Assembly (NCBI RefSeq): GCF_014489575.1
Contig: NZ_CP060789.1
Coordinates: 3,286,001 to 3,350,000 of the forward strand
Length of the DNA stretch: 64,000 nt
DNA from: Tessaracoccus defluvii
GTDB taxonomy: Bacteria > Actinomycetota > Actinomycetes > Propionibacteriales > Propionibacteriaceae
Direction of reading: 5' to 3'
Shown here in pieces: positions 35,517 through 45,026 of the stretch (the stretch's first letter is position 1; each line of letters starts with the position of its first letter). The notes under the pieces are model-generated. The model was not told the DNA's origin. It worked only from the letters and a program-made list of their open reading frames with translations, and made no database searches. The position numbers and the translations under genes are program-made.

Positions 35517-36397
35517 CCGCGAAGTACGCGTTCATCAACAGCGAAGAAGGCAACTACTCGATCCGGAGCATGTGTCGGTGGGCGAGGGTGTCGAGGGCCG
35601 GCTACTACGAGTGGCTCAACCGGCCGGTCTCGGTGACCCAGCGGTGGCGCGACGAGCTCGGCGACATCATCGAGGTCCTGTTCGCCGACTCCGACGCCAC
35701 CTACGGCTACCGACGGATCCATGCCGCCTTGGTGCGGGCCGGGAGGCCGTGTGACCCGCAGACGGTGCGTGCGATCATGGCCGAGCGTGGCTTGGTGGCT
35801 TGTCAGCCGCGCCGCAGCGGGCCCAGGACCACGATCCCGGCTGACGCGAAGGATCTGCCGGATCTGGTCAACAGGGACTTCACCGCCGACGAGCCCGGGC
35901 TGAAGCTGGTCGGGGACATCACCTACATCCCGACCTGGCAGGGGTGGGTGTATCTGGCCACCGTGCTGGACTGCTGCACGAAGAAGGTCGTCGGGTACGC
36001 GATGGCCGAGCACATGCGAACCGAGCTGGTCACCGACGCCCTGGCCATGGCGATCAGTAATGGCCATATCCGCAGCGGGGAGACGATTTTCCATTCGGAT
36101 CGCGGGACTCAATACATGTCGGCCGAGTTTGCCGAGTTCACGCGCGCGGCTGGGATTGTTCGGTCGGTCGGACGGACTGGTATCTGCTATGACAATGCGT
36201 GGGCGGAGTCGTTCAACGCGACCTTGAAAGTGGAGCGGGTTCATCGGACCGTGTATCCGACTCGGCGGCATGCTATCCGGGATATTGCACGCTACATCGA
36301 GTTGCGTTACAATCAGAAACGGTTGCATTCCGCGCTTCAATATCGTACCCCGAACGAAGCAGAGCAGGACTGGTACGAAACCAACAAGGCAGCCTGA
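35513..36397 (+). CDS. IS3-family transposase OrfB
   Basis: A 294-aa integrase-core protein with an HTH_21 segment (TYGYRRIHAALVRAGR) and the DDE triad: D in VGDITYIPT, D in FHSDRGTQY and E in NAWAESFNATLKVE. It finishes with YNQKRLHSALQYRTPNEAE, the normal end. The frame is intact. Confidence 0.92.
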   Translation: MTAKYAFINSEEGNYSIRSMCRWARVSRAGYYEWLNRPVSVTQRWRDELGDIIEVLFADSDATYGYRRIHAALVRAGRPCDPQTVRAIMAERGLVACQPRRSGPRTTIPADAKDLPDLVNRDFTADEPGLKLVGDITYIPTWQGWVYLATVLDCCTKKVVGYAMAEHMRTELVTDALAMAISNGHIRSGETIFHSDRGTQYMSAEFAEFTRAAGIVRSVGRTGICYDNAWAESFNATLKVERVHRTVYPTRRHAIRDIARYIELRYNQKRLHSALQYRTPNEAEQDWYETNKAA

Positions 36398-36413
36398 AAC
36401 ATGAATATCAAGC

Positions 36414-36433
36414 GGTCCGGATTTCATCCCGCA
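36414..36433 (-). repeat. Right inverted repeat of the IS3-family element
   Basis: GGTCCGGATTTCATCCCGCA, the inverse of the left end with five differences. Confidence 0.65.
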
Positions 36434-36510
36434 GTCCAGTCCTTGTCCTCAAGGCGGAGGGTGAGGTTCCCACACTTCGGACAGCCCCAGTAGTCGCTCC
36501 AGTCACTCAC
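36434..36510 (-). pseudogene. 5' fragment of the small cysteine-rich gene split by the IS3 element
   Basis: From GTG 36510 the frame reads VSDWSDYWGCPKCGNLTLRL and runs into the IS end. An in-frame TAG lies just upstream of the GTG. Joining to the 35165 side needs the loss of 1 or 4 bases to stay in phase, which would fit a 4-bp target duplication, although none is visible. Confidence 0.5.
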
Positions 36511-36563
36511 AGCGGCAGCCTAACAGGCACCGCGGGACGATGCTGGGTCTGATGCGGTGAGGA

Positions 36564-36827
36564 TCAAGTGAGACCGGCGGCACGTCGCAACTCGTCCTCG
36601 TCGTACCCGAAGGTGTAGTCCTCGTCCATCCCATTCGAGAGCCAGATGTCCGCAGCGTCATACACACTCAGCGACTCGGAGCTGTAGCAGTCGTTGCACT
36701 GCCCCTCCTCCATCTCATCCTCGTTGACCTCGCAACCACAGGAGTCACAGGTCAGCGTGACCGTCGCGTCGCCGGTGTCATCCGCACGCCCTGTGGATCG
36801 GCTGAACAAGCCGCCAAGAAAACCCAC
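36564..36827 (-). CDS. Small acidic zinc-ribbon-like protein, 87 aa
   Basis: Contains two CxxC pairs (TCDSCGCEV and GQCNDCYS) about 18 residues apart, enough for one zinc, and a very acidic C-terminal half (NGMDEDYTFGYDEDELRR). No known family is recognised. Together with the split cysteine-rich gene and the 41-aa gene nearby, it resembles the small-gene stretches of actinophage or plasmid DNA. Confidence 0.65.
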   Translation of the reverse strand: MGFLGGLFSRSTGRADDTGDATVTLTCDSCGCEVNEDEMEEGQCNDCYSSESLSVYDAADIWLSNGMDEDYTFGYDEDELRRAAGLT

Positions 36828-36868
36828 GTCTCCTCCTCGATGCCCGAACGGGCGACAGGCCCACCACT

Positions 36869-36994
36869 CTACTTCTTCTTGTCCTTCTTGAGATTCTCAA
36901 GCTTCTCAATGTAGTTGGCCTTCTCCGTGAGGCGCTTCGCCTCCGCCCTGAGTTCCCTCGGAGACTTGTTCTTCGCACCCGGCGTCCGCGGCAT
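36869..36994 (-). CDS. Small basic protein, 41 aa
   Basis: A very short gene of 41 codons starting MPRTPGAKNKSPRELRAEAK and ending in a lysine-rich helix (LENLKKDKKK). AGGAG lies 5 bases before the ATG. The DNA upstream is the most A/T-rich in the area and includes TATGATATT-like boxes, so it is probably expressed. Proteins of this look occur in actinophage genomes. No function is known. Confidence 0.6.
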   Translation of the reverse strand: MPRTPGAKNKSPRELRAEAKRLTEKANYIEKLENLKKDKKK

Positions 36995-37300
36995 GATCAC
37001 TCCTATCATAGATTAATGATTTTAATATCATACGCTCGGTGACCGCCTGCCGCAACCTACCGTCCGTCTGCCCGCCCCAGCAGGGCTGGGAAGCCAGCCG
37101 GTGATCGGGCAGCATACAGCGACACACCCGGTCGCACCCGGTTGTGAGGCCAGCTCCGTTGAGCCGCGCTATCAGCAGAAAATCTGGGGTCTCGCCCCCT
37201 TCCATCTGGAGCGGCCACGCGTCTTGCAGATCAAGGTCCGTACTAGTCCGTACGAAATTGGTGACGTGACCGGCGGGGCCGTCGAGTGAGGAGTGCCGGG
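36995..37300. other. Intergenic region, 306 bp
   Basis: Holds an A/T-rich segment near 37005-37035 (probable promoter of the 41-aa gene) and a direct repeat at 37236-37253 close to the TetR start. No coding frame between them looks real. Confidence 0.5.
37236..37253. promoter_or_regulatory. Tandem GTCCGTAC boxes upstream of a TetR gene
   Basis: GTCCGTAC occurs twice, separated by TA. GTAC itself is symmetric, so the site also has partial dyad symmetry. It is 48-65 bp upstream of the TetR start and may be its operator. Confidence 0.45.
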
Positions 37301-37883
37301 ATGGTGGAGAGGCGGCGTGGGCCGGGGCGTCCGGCGTATGACTCGAAGCAGAAGCTTGTCGCTGCTGCATGCTCTCTGCTCGCAGAGCGAGGGTTCGAGG
37401 CGACGAGCCCGCAGATGTTCCAGCAACGCTCCGGGGTCGGCCACGGAAGCATGTATCACCACTTTCCAAGCAGAGGGAAAGAAGGGCTCGCGCTGGACGC
37501 GATCAGTCACATGCGGACCAGCACGCTCGCGTTCCTCGACGGCAGCCCGACCACCGTCAAGCTCCGATGTTGAGGAGGTGCGGGCGAGCATCGTGGCGGC
37601 GCTGGATCGGCTGTTCGCTCGCAAGGAAGGCCAGGCGCTGGTCCGGCTCCTCGCCGACGCGGTCGCTGGAGCGCTCCCGGCGCTGGCTACCGCGACTCAG
37701 GACTGGTGTGATGACATCCATGCCGTGCTCGTCGTGCGTCTGCGTGCTGACGAGCCAGATACAGACCTCGACATCGCGGACGCGGCAGCACGGTTCCTTG
37801 CGCCTGAGTTCGACGCTCTGGCGGAGGATCTGTTCACGGCGGCTCTGGGGCGGGGACTGCTCCACCTGGGCACGACGGAGTGA
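37301..37883 (+). pseudogene. TetR-family regulator with a frameshift
   Basis: The first frame gives the DNA-binding half (RGPGRPAYDSKQKLVAAACS, SPQMFQQRSGVGHGSMYHHF) and stops at 37573. The ligand-binding half (EEVRASIVAALDRLFARKEG to LGRGLLHLGTTE) is in the next frame, starting at about 37560. The shift is +1, equal to an inserted base or two lost bases, so it is unlike the G/C-run deletions elsewhere in the window. GAGGAG precedes the ATG. Confidence 0.65.
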
Positions 37884-37979
37884 GGGTCGGAATGGTGCAG
37901 GCATCGCTGTAGGCCGTGAGGGCACGAACAATGAGTCCCTCTCGCAGTGAAGAAGCTTCCCCCATGCCCGCAGCCTAGA

Positions 37980-38291
37980 TCAGTCGGGGTGCGGGCCGAT
38001 GGTCACGATGGTGATGTGCCCGGCACCGGGCCCGTAGATCCAGAAGATGCGCCATGCGCCGGGCGTGCGATTCTCGACGTAGGACTCCCACAGGTCCGAG
38101 CCGTCCACAGACTTCACTGACTGGTACTTGTGGGAGTTGAGCCCTGGGTGCTTCGGGTTTCGCTCCAAGAGACCCAGGGTTCTGCGAACCTTCTTCAGCT
38201 TCACCGAGTAGTTCGGTGAGTCCGCAAGATCCTTCAAGACCTTGGCGGCCTCCGCGGTGAAAGTCAGTTCCACCGGGCTAATCCTCGACAT
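37980..38291 (-). CDS. RelE/ParE-type toxin
   Basis: A 103-aa protein with the small RelE-like fold: an N-terminal helix pair (AAKVLKDLADSPNYSVKLKK), then strands SHKYQSVKSVDGSDLWESYV and GAWRIFWIYGPGAGHITIVT. It may be an mRNA interferase or gyrase toxin. The start overlaps the end of the upstream antitoxin gene by 14 bp. Confidence 0.75.
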   Translation of the reverse strand: MSRISPVELTFTAEAAKVLKDLADSPNYSVKLKKVRRTLGLLERNPKHPGLNSHKYQSVKSVDGSDLWESYVENRTPGAWRIFWIYGPGAGHITIVTIGPHPD

Positions 38292-38568
38292 CCTCGTCGG
38301 CGTACTGGGCGAAGCTGCCGAGGCTCTCGGTCCCGCCTGCCGCCGCCTCCGCCAAGCCCCGTGCCAGGGACTCGCGCAGCATCTGGTTCTCCCACACGAT
38401 CAACTCGCGGCGGGGGATCGAGACCAAGGGGGTCAGCAGGATCTGCCCGTCGTCGTTGACCGCTACCGCGTACCGATCGTCCTTGCGAACGCCGGTCTTG
38501 GCCATGGGCAGGCGTCCACGCTCGTCAGCGAGTGCTTCGCCGACGCTCTTGAAAACGTCCGTGTTCAT
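38278..38568 (-). CDS. Antitoxin partner of the RelE-type toxin
   Basis: A 96-aa acidic protein (MNTDVFKSVGEALADERGRL...) upstream of and overlapping the toxin gene. The middle reads KDDRYAVAVNDDGQILLTPL, a short strand region, followed by helices. ATG 38568 is chosen for the AAGGA 7 bases upstream. No classical antitoxin DNA-binding motif is obvious; the assignment rests on position and size. Confidence 0.65.
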   Translation of the reverse strand: MNTDVFKSVGEALADERGRLPMAKTGVRKDDRYAVAVNDDGQILLTPLVSIPRRELIVWENQMLRESLARGLAEAAAGGTESLGSFAQYADEDVED

Positions 38569-38830
38569 GTGAGTCCTTCCCCTCCGCGAGAAATGTAACA
38601 CTCAACCCGCGGTTGCATTGCCCCGGTGGGGCATTGCCCACGGTACGCCTGTCTGGTGGTGCGTTCAAGTTGGGAAGGATGGTTGTGGACAGCTCGAACC
38701 CTGCGGTGTCGGTTTGGTCCGGTAGTGCGCCGACTCGCGGTCACCTTGGAATCACCGGTCTCGTGATGAAACCAGTGTCATGGTTGTCTCCACGTTTTCG
38801 CCACGGTTGACCGTCAGCGAAAGTCCCAGG

Positions 38831-39508
38831 TCACGCGGGTAGCACGTGTAGGTACATCAGGAGGTAGTGCAGGAACGCCGCCACGGCCACGAGCACGTGC
38901 CAGATCTCGTGGAAGCCGAAGATCCCGGGCCACGGGTTCGGCCGCTCGATCACGTAGATCACGAAGCCCGCGCTGTACACCAGGCCACCCGCGGCCAGGA
39001 GGACGAGCGCCGTCGGCGGCAACGAGACGTCCGCGCCCAGCAGTGCGATGGTCATCCAGCCCAGCGTGATGTAGAGGGTGTTGGTGACGTACTTCGGGAC
39101 TCGTCGCCACACGGAGCGCAGCACGATCCCCAGGATCGCGACGGCCCACACTGCGCCGAACACCGCCCATCCGTACACGCTGCGGAAGAGAACCAGCACC
39201 AGGGGAGTGACCGTGCCGGCGATCAGGGTGAAGACGGAAGCGTAGTCGAGCGTACGTAGCGCCTCGTTGATTCGGGGGCCGCGATCGAGCCCGTGGTGGA
39301 GCGTGCTCGCCGCGAAGAGGGTCATGAGGGACAGGCCATAGATGCTGAAGCTGACGATCTTCCACGGGTCTCCCTGCGCGATGGCCTGGGAGACCAGCAG
39401 TACCGTCCCGAGGACCGAGAAGCAGAAGGCCACCAGGTGCGAGAGGGTGTTGAACCGCTCGTCGGTCACGTGGACGCTGCCGTCCCTGCTTCTGATAGCG
39501 CTGTTCAC
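38831..39508 (-). CDS. Hemolysin III family (PAQR) membrane protein
   Basis: A 225-aa seven-helix membrane protein. The PAQR metal-site histidines are in ASTLHHGLD after helix 2 and FHEIWHVLVAVAAFLHY near the end. GTG start with GGAAGG 6 bases upstream. Despite the family name, most bacterial members are thought to act on membrane homeostasis rather than as toxins. It sits alone between toxin-antitoxin pairs. Confidence 0.88.
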   Translation of the reverse strand: MNSAIRSRDGSVHVTDERFNTLSHLVAFCFSVLGTVLLVSQAIAQGDPWKIVSFSIYGLSLMTLFAASTLHHGLDRGPRINEALRTLDYASVFTLIAGTVTPLVLVLFRSVYGWAVFGAVWAVAILGIVLRSVWRRVPKYVTNTLYITLGWMTIALLGADVSLPPTALVLLAAGGLVYSAGFVIYVIERPNPWPGIFGFHEIWHVLVAVAAFLHYLLMYLHVLPA

Positions 39509-39785
39509 AAGCCGCCTTCCGCCGTGTGGCCGTGCGTGAGGGGGGTCCCGTCCTGACGCAGTTTACCGGGGCGAAACTGTCGTACCTGCGCCGTAGCGTC
39601 GGCGTCAGGAGTCGACACTCAGGTCGGCTCGCGAACGGTAGGAGGTTCTTCGTAGGGTGGAGGATTCTCGGTCGGCGGCCAGGCGCGCGGCGCGTGACAG
39701 CGGAGCTCTTCCACCGCACGGGTCGGCCCGTGAAAAGCCGCCGTGCACAATCCTTGAGATGCGTCACGGCTGTGCAAGCCGTTCA

Positions 39786-40100
39786 TCAATCGAGCAACGG
39801 GATATCGAGGTCGTAGGCCAGGACGACCGCCCGGGCGAGCTCGGCCTCCTGTGCGTGGGTCAGAAACCCGACGGTGCGCCCGAGTAGCCTGCTCGGAACG
39901 GTGACGACGTTGTCGAGGGAGATCACGCCGTCGTGGTCGAGGCCGTTGGCAGGGCCGACCGGGACTTCGCTGGACAGGCCCTTGACGGTGGAGGTGATCG
40001 GCGCGATCGTGACTTTCGTCATGGCCGCCCGCGCGGCCTCGCGAGTCAGAACGACTGCTGGCCGTGTCTTGTCGAGCCGGACCAGGCAGATCTCACGCAC
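39786..40100 (-). CDS. mazF: MazF-type toxin
   Basis: A 104-aa PemK/MazF endoribonuclease-like protein: MREICLVRLDKTRPAVVLTR at the N-terminus, TIAPITSTVKGLSSEV and LDHDGVISLDNVVTVPSRLL, with the conserved RP, T/S and DN positions. It follows the antitoxin gene by 3 bp. Confidence 0.88.
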   Translation of the reverse strand: MREICLVRLDKTRPAVVLTREAARAAMTKVTIAPITSTVKGLSSEVPVGPANGLDHDGVISLDNVVTVPSRLLGRTVGFLTHAQEAELARAVVLAYDLDIPLLD

Positions 40101-40103
40101 GGG

Positions 40104-40337
40104 TCAGTCCTCGACGGTGGTGTGTGCGACGGACCAGTTGACCAGCTCGTCTAGATCGTCAGCGGTGCCCCGCTCGCGGAGGATGACGGCGTCCTGCTCG
40201 GCAACCTGGCGGCGCATCTCTCGCTCGACCGCGCGAGCCACCAGCGCTGCTCGGCTGGGAGCGTCGCCGGCCGCCACGGACTTGTCCAGGAAGGCCACCA
40301 TGTCGTCTGGGAGTCGGATCGCGATCTGCGTGCTCAT
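40104..40337 (-). CDS. Ribbon-helix-helix antitoxin of the MazF pair
   Basis: A 77-aa protein starting STQIAIRLPDDMVAFLDKSV, a ribbon-helix-helix DNA-binding N-terminus, with an acidic C-terminal arm that would wrap the toxin. Start at ATG 40337. Translationally adjacent to mazF. Confidence 0.85.
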   Translation of the reverse strand: MSTQIAIRLPDDMVAFLDKSVAAGDAPSRAALVARAVEREMRRQVAEQDAVILRERGTADDLDELVNWSVAHTTVED

Positions 40338-40458
40338 GTCACCATCATACCGCCCTGGGTCCCATAGTGGGATGCATGCCATCCTTGCTCAACCTGGATA
40401 ACGGGCGTTCTCGCACGCCGCCTCGGATGCGGACTGACATGCGGGCAGACTAGGGCTC

Positions 40459-43400
40459 ATGCTCGAAGACGACCTCGAACTCCTCGCCCACGACTACCTG
40501 GGCGAGCTCGGGTGGCGTCCGGTCCACGGCTCCGATCTCAACGCCCGCCGCGCGTCGGCCACGGATCCGGTGCTCGTCGTCGACTTCCGTGCGGCGCTGG
40601 CCCGGCTCAACCCCGCCGTGCCCGCGACGCTGCTGGACCAGGCCGTCACCGAGATCCTTGCCCCGGCGTCGCAGGACGCGGCATCGGAGAACCTGCGCCT
40701 GCACGAACTCATGGTCCACGGTTACCGCGGGATCAGCTGGCTGGAGCCCGACGGCACCGAGCTCACGCCCACGCTACGGCTGATCGACCCGGACCCGTCG
40801 TCCAACGACTGGCTGGCCGCCCGTCAGGTGATCGTCCGTGACCGCGACGCCCACCGTCGCTTCGACCTGGTGCTCTACTGCAACGGGCTACCCGTGGGCA
40901 TCGTGGAGCTGAAGAACAGCGGGGACGAGTCCGCCACCGTCGCCACGGCCCACGCCCAACTCGCCACCTATCTGCGCGAGTTCCCCATGGCCTTCCGCGC
41001 CTGCGTCCTGACGCTGATCAGTGACGGCGTCGTGGCGAAGTACGGCAACCCGTTCGCGCCGCTCAACCACTACGCCGAGTGGAACGTCGACGACGACGGC
41101 CTGCCGCTCGCCGACCAGGCACCCGCCCTGGAATCCCTCCTGGACGGCGTGGCCAACCTCGAGCGCTTCGGCCAACTGATGCGCAACTTCACCGCCTTTG
41201 CCGAGGGGAGGAAGGGATCATCAAGCGCACCGCCAAGCCGCACCAATACTTCGCCGTCACCAAGGCTGTCGGCCGCACGGTCCAGGCGGTTGAGAGCGAT
41301 GGCAAGGCCGGCGTCGTGTGGCACACGCAGGGCTCCGGCAAGTCCCTCGAGATGGAGTTCTACACCAACCTCCTCCTGCGTACCCCGCGGCTGCAGAACC
41401 CCACCGTCGTGGTGGTCACCGACCGCACTGAGCTCGACGGCCAACTCTTCGACGGGTTCCTTGCATCCAAGCTGTTCCCCGAGAAGCCAGGGCAGGTCCA
41501 CACCCGCGAGGCGCTGCGGTCCGCGCTCACCGAGCGCAACAGCGGCGGGATCCTCTTCACCACGCTGCAGAAGTTCGGCCGCACCCTGCAGGAACGCGAG
41601 GCGGGCCGCGAGCACCCGCTGCTGTCCGAGCGCCGCAACATCGTGGTGATCGTCGACGAAGCCCACCGCAGCCACTACGACGACCTCGACGGCTACGCCC
41701 GCCACCTCGCCGACGCACTCCCCAACGCCACGCTCATCGCGTTCACCGGCACCCCCATCAGCTTCACCGATCGCAACACCCGCGAGGTGTTTGGCGACTA
41801 CATCGACATCTACGACCTCACCCGCGCGGTCGCCGACGGAGCCACCGTGCCCGTCTACTACGAGCCGCGGCTCGTCACGGTGGGCTTCGACGACGGAGTC
41901 ACTTCCGAGCAGCTCGACGCCGCTGCCGACGAACTCACCCGCGACCTCGACGAGACCGAACGTGAACAGGTGGAGCGGTCGGTCGCAGTGATCAACTCGA
42001 TCTACGGCGCGCCGGAGCGGCTCCGCACGCTGGCCGCGGACATCGTCGAGCACTGGGAGAAACGCCGGACGCGCATGTACCCCGACATCGAGGGCCCAGG
42101 GAAGGGCCTGATCGTGTGTGCGACGCGCGAGATCGCGGCCAACCTGTACGCGGCGATCGTCGAGCTACGGCCGGACTGGCACTCGGACGCCATCGACGGT
42201 GGCCGCGTCAAGGTGGTGTACTCCGGCACCGCTTCGGACCAGCCGCCGATCAGCGACCATGTCCGCCGCGAGTCCGAGAACAAGGTGATCAAGAAGCGCC
42301 TCGCCACGGCCGAGGACCCCCTGGAGCTGGTCATCGTCAAGGACATGATTCTCACCGGCTACGACTCCCCGCCGCTGCACACCCTCTACCTCGACCGGCC
42401 CCTCAAGGGCGCGCTCCTCATGCAGACCCTCGCGCGCGTCAACCGCACGTTCCGGGGCAAGTCCGCCGGCCTGCTGGTGGCCTACGCCCCGCTCACCGAC
42501 AACCTCGCCCACGCACTGGCCGAGTACACCCTCACAGACCAGCGGGAACGTCCGATGGGACGCGACGTCGGCGAGGCCGTCGAACTGGCCAGGGCTCTCG
42601 TTGACCAGCTCCGAGACCTTGTGAGGCCCGTCGAGTGGCGTGCCAAGCTCGGCACACCCCGCGGCTGGATGGACGCGGCCCGCCTCCTGACGTCCTGGCT
42701 GCGGGATCCGCGGAACCCAGGCAACCGCGTCGCGGAGGGGCACGCCACCCTCACGGACAGATACCGGCACCTCACCACGCAACTTGGCCGCGCATGGGCG
42801 CTGTCAGCTGGCGCGGACAACCTGGCAGACATCGCCGATGAGGTCCGGTTCTACGTCGAGGTCCGTGCCTGGGTGGCCAAGCTCGACGCTGCCGAGCGAG
42901 AGGCCAGCGGGCGGCCGGTCCCCGAGGAGGTGGCGCGGGCGCTGCTGGCCGTCGTCGAAGATTCCACCGATTCGCGTGACGTCATCGACATCTACCAGAT
43001 GGCCCAGATCACCCCGCCTGACTTCGATCACCTGGCACCGTCTGTGCTGGAAGAGGCGCAGGCGTCGCAGAACCCCCAGCTGGCCATCGAGGCGCTGCGG
43101 GCGGCGCTGCTCCTCGAGGCCGCGCGGGTGTCCGGTCGAAACCTGGTGCGTCAGCAGACGTTCGGAGACCGTGTTGCTGACGTCATCAACCGCTACACCA
43201 ACGGACAGCTGACCTCGGCCGAGGTGCTCCTGGAGCTGTGGCGAACAGCTGAGGAGATTGCGTCGGAGGCTCGACGGGGGGAGCAGTTCGACCCTCCGCT
43301 CGGCATCGACGAGTTGGCCGTCTATGACGCGGTGGCTGCGAACGACTCCGCTGTGGAGGTGTTGGGGCAACCCGTGCTGGGACAGATCGCGCGCGAGCTC

Positions 43401-43574
43401 GTCGAGATGCTGCGACGGGATGCGAAGACGGACTGGACGGTGCGCGACGACGTGCGCGCGTCGATCCGGGCCAAGATCAAGCGGCTGCTGCGGAAGTACA
43501 AGTACCCGCCGGACCGCTCGGAGGAGGCGGTGAAGCTGGTGGTGCAGCAGATGGAGGTGCTGTCGCGGGGGTAG
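40459..43574 (+). CDS. hsdR: Type I restriction endonuclease subunit HsdR (frameshift near 41205)
   Basis: About 1,038 aa when the frame is joined. The nuclease domain has D136 and E150-x-K152 (RFDLVLYCNGLPVGIVELKN); the translocase has Walker A HTQGSGKSLEM, DEAH as VDEAHRSHYD, SFTGTPI-like motif III (AFTGTPISF) and TLARVNRTFRGK near the end of the motor, then a long helical C-terminal region. The frame breaks in GAGGGGAGG at 41203-41210; one more G gives FAEGEEGIIKRTAKPHQYFA without any missing sequence. It is separated from hsdMS by 15 kb of inserted DNA. Confidence 0.85.
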
Positions 43575-43586
43575 GTGTGGCCGCCG

Positions 43587-44927
43587 TCAGAGCGCCGGAA
43601 GCTCCGCCCCCGAGTCGGCGTCCACGTCATCGCCTTCCGGCTCGTCACCGGTCGGCTCGTGGGACGTCACCCAGAACCACCCCACGGCGATCATCCCGAT
43701 GATGAGCAGGGCCGACGTCAGGTAGAACGGGTAGCTGCGGTCGACCTGTGACAGCGCGCCGGAGATCCAGCCGAACGGCGCCGTCGCCAGCATCACGACC
43801 GTGCGCTGGATGGCCATGACGCGCGAACGTTCGTTGGCGTCCACATGCAGCGCGACCAACGACTCCGACAGCATGAACAGCACGCCGGTGCCGAAGGCGT
43901 CGAGGAGCAGACAGCCCGCGAGCAGCAGGTAGGTGGATGCCGTGGGGGAATCCGTCGCCGGGATCAGAATGAGCAACACCTGCCCGGCCAGGTAGACCCC
44001 GAACCCCCACATGGTGGGCCAGCGCAGCTTGTGCGCGGAGGTCAGCCAGTGGATGACCGTGAAGAACAGCACCAGCGACAGGATCGAGCGGGCCATCGGG
44101 AACAGGGGGAGCAGCGCGTCGGGGACGCCGAGCCGCTTGTTGACGACGACCTGCCAGAAGGTGCCGTTGACGAGGGTGACGGCGGAGAAGATCGCGGAGA
44201 TCAGCAGTGCGAAGAGCGTGCCCCTGGAGTGGACGATCAGGCGCAGCACCGAGCCGTAACCGGCCAGAGCCTTGCGCAGTGGGACGCCGCGGTTCTGCTC
44301 GCGCCGGATGACGCCCATCCGCGTCTCGGTTGAGAACTTGTAAAGCACCAGCAGCTTCACGAGCATGAAGAACGCGGCGTTGAGGTAGAGGATGCGGACG
44401 GCGGGCACCAGGCCGAACTGCGACACCATCAGCGCGGCGATCGGGGCGAACAGGGCGGACAGGTCGGCGGCGACCTTGATCAGCGAGTACACCTTCGGGA
44501 TCGTCTTGCGATCGACATCCTCCACGAGGAGGCAGTCCCACGAGTTCTGCGACACCTGCCAGGCGCCGTTGATGACCGCCGCGACGAGGAACCACCAGAA
44601 GTTCTGCGCGAACGCCCACACCAGGCACGGGATGACGAACGCGATGAAGTCGGACACCGCGGTGGTCAGGCGACGGCCGAACTTGTCGGTGATCGCGCCT
44701 GACAGCAGACCGGCGACCATCTGCGACAGCATCGAGATGGTGGCCAACAGGCCGATCTGGTGATCCTGCAGACCGAGCGCCAGCATGAACACCGACGCGT
44801 AGGGCAGCACGAGCGCCATCGAGAGCCCCCACATGGGCTCGGTGTAGACGCAGGCGCGGCCGTTGCCGCGCAGCGTCAGGAGGGTCGACAGGAGGGGGTT
44901 ACGGACGCGTGCCACGGCAGCAGTCAA
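43587..44927 (-). CDS. MFS transporter
   Basis: A 446-aa protein with about 12 membrane segments and an MFS loop 2-3 motif (GAITDKFGRRLTTAV). The hydrophilic central loop carries RREQNRGVPLRK. The C-terminus is an acidic tail. The substrate is unknown. Two GTTTCA boxes upstream resemble those before the GH112 gene at 48.4 kb, so a role in sugar or aminosugar uptake is possible but unproven. Confidence 0.8.
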   Translation of the reverse strand: MTAAVARVRNPLLSTLLTLRGNGRACVYTEPMWGLSMALVLPYASVFMLALGLQDHQIGLLATISMLSQMVAGLLSGAITDKFGRRLTTAVSDFIAFVIPCLVWAFAQNFWWFLVAAVINGAWQVSQNSWDCLLVEDVDRKTIPKVYSLIKVAADLSALFAPIAALMVSQFGLVPAVRILYLNAAFFMLVKLLVLYKFSTETRMGVIRREQNRGVPLRKALAGYGSVLRLIVHSRGTLFALLISAIFSAVTLVNGTFWQVVVNKRLGVPDALLPLFPMARSILSLVLFFTVIHWLTSAHKLRWPTMWGFGVYLAGQVLLILIPATDSPTASTYLLLAGCLLLDAFGTGVLFMLSESLVALHVDANERSRVMAIQRTVVMLATAPFGWISGALSQVDRSYPFYLTSALLIIGMIAVGWFWVTSHEPTGDEPEGDDVDADSGAELPAL

Positions 44928-44975
44928 CCACCCTTGCCTGGGTTTTGGTAATCGATCGACCTAAGCGACTTAGAC

Positions 44976-44995
44976 GTTTCAGTGAACCGGTTTCA
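44976..44995. promoter_or_regulatory. LacI-type operator candidate upstream of the MFS gene
   Basis: GTTTCA occurs at 44976-44981 and 44990-44995. The second is part of TGAACCGGTTTCA, one base short of the LacI/GalR-type consensus TGAAACCGGTTTCA. A further short palindrome, CTAAG-CGA-CTTAG, lies just before. Confidence 0.45.
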
Positions 44996-45026
44996 GTTCT
45001 GTGCCCTGCGAGGGGTTTCTGCCGCC

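Larger units (their letters stand above)
35166..36433. mobile_element. IS3-family insertion sequence, 1268 bp
   Basis: Two overlapping plus-strand transposase frames flanked by imperfect inverted repeats that begin TG and end CA, as in the IS3 family. No direct target repeat is recognisable at the ends, so the insertion is old or its flanks have changed. Confidence 0.85.

Noticed and set aside
37301-37883. Treating the broken TetR as another G/C-run sequencing error
   Set aside because: The frame shift has the opposite sign (one extra or two missing bases) and no long homopolymer lies at the junction.
38619-38633. Short TGCCCC/GGGGCA hairpin upstream of the RelE-type pair
   Set aside because: A 6-bp GC stem with a 3-base loop is expected by chance in this DNA and has no positional support.
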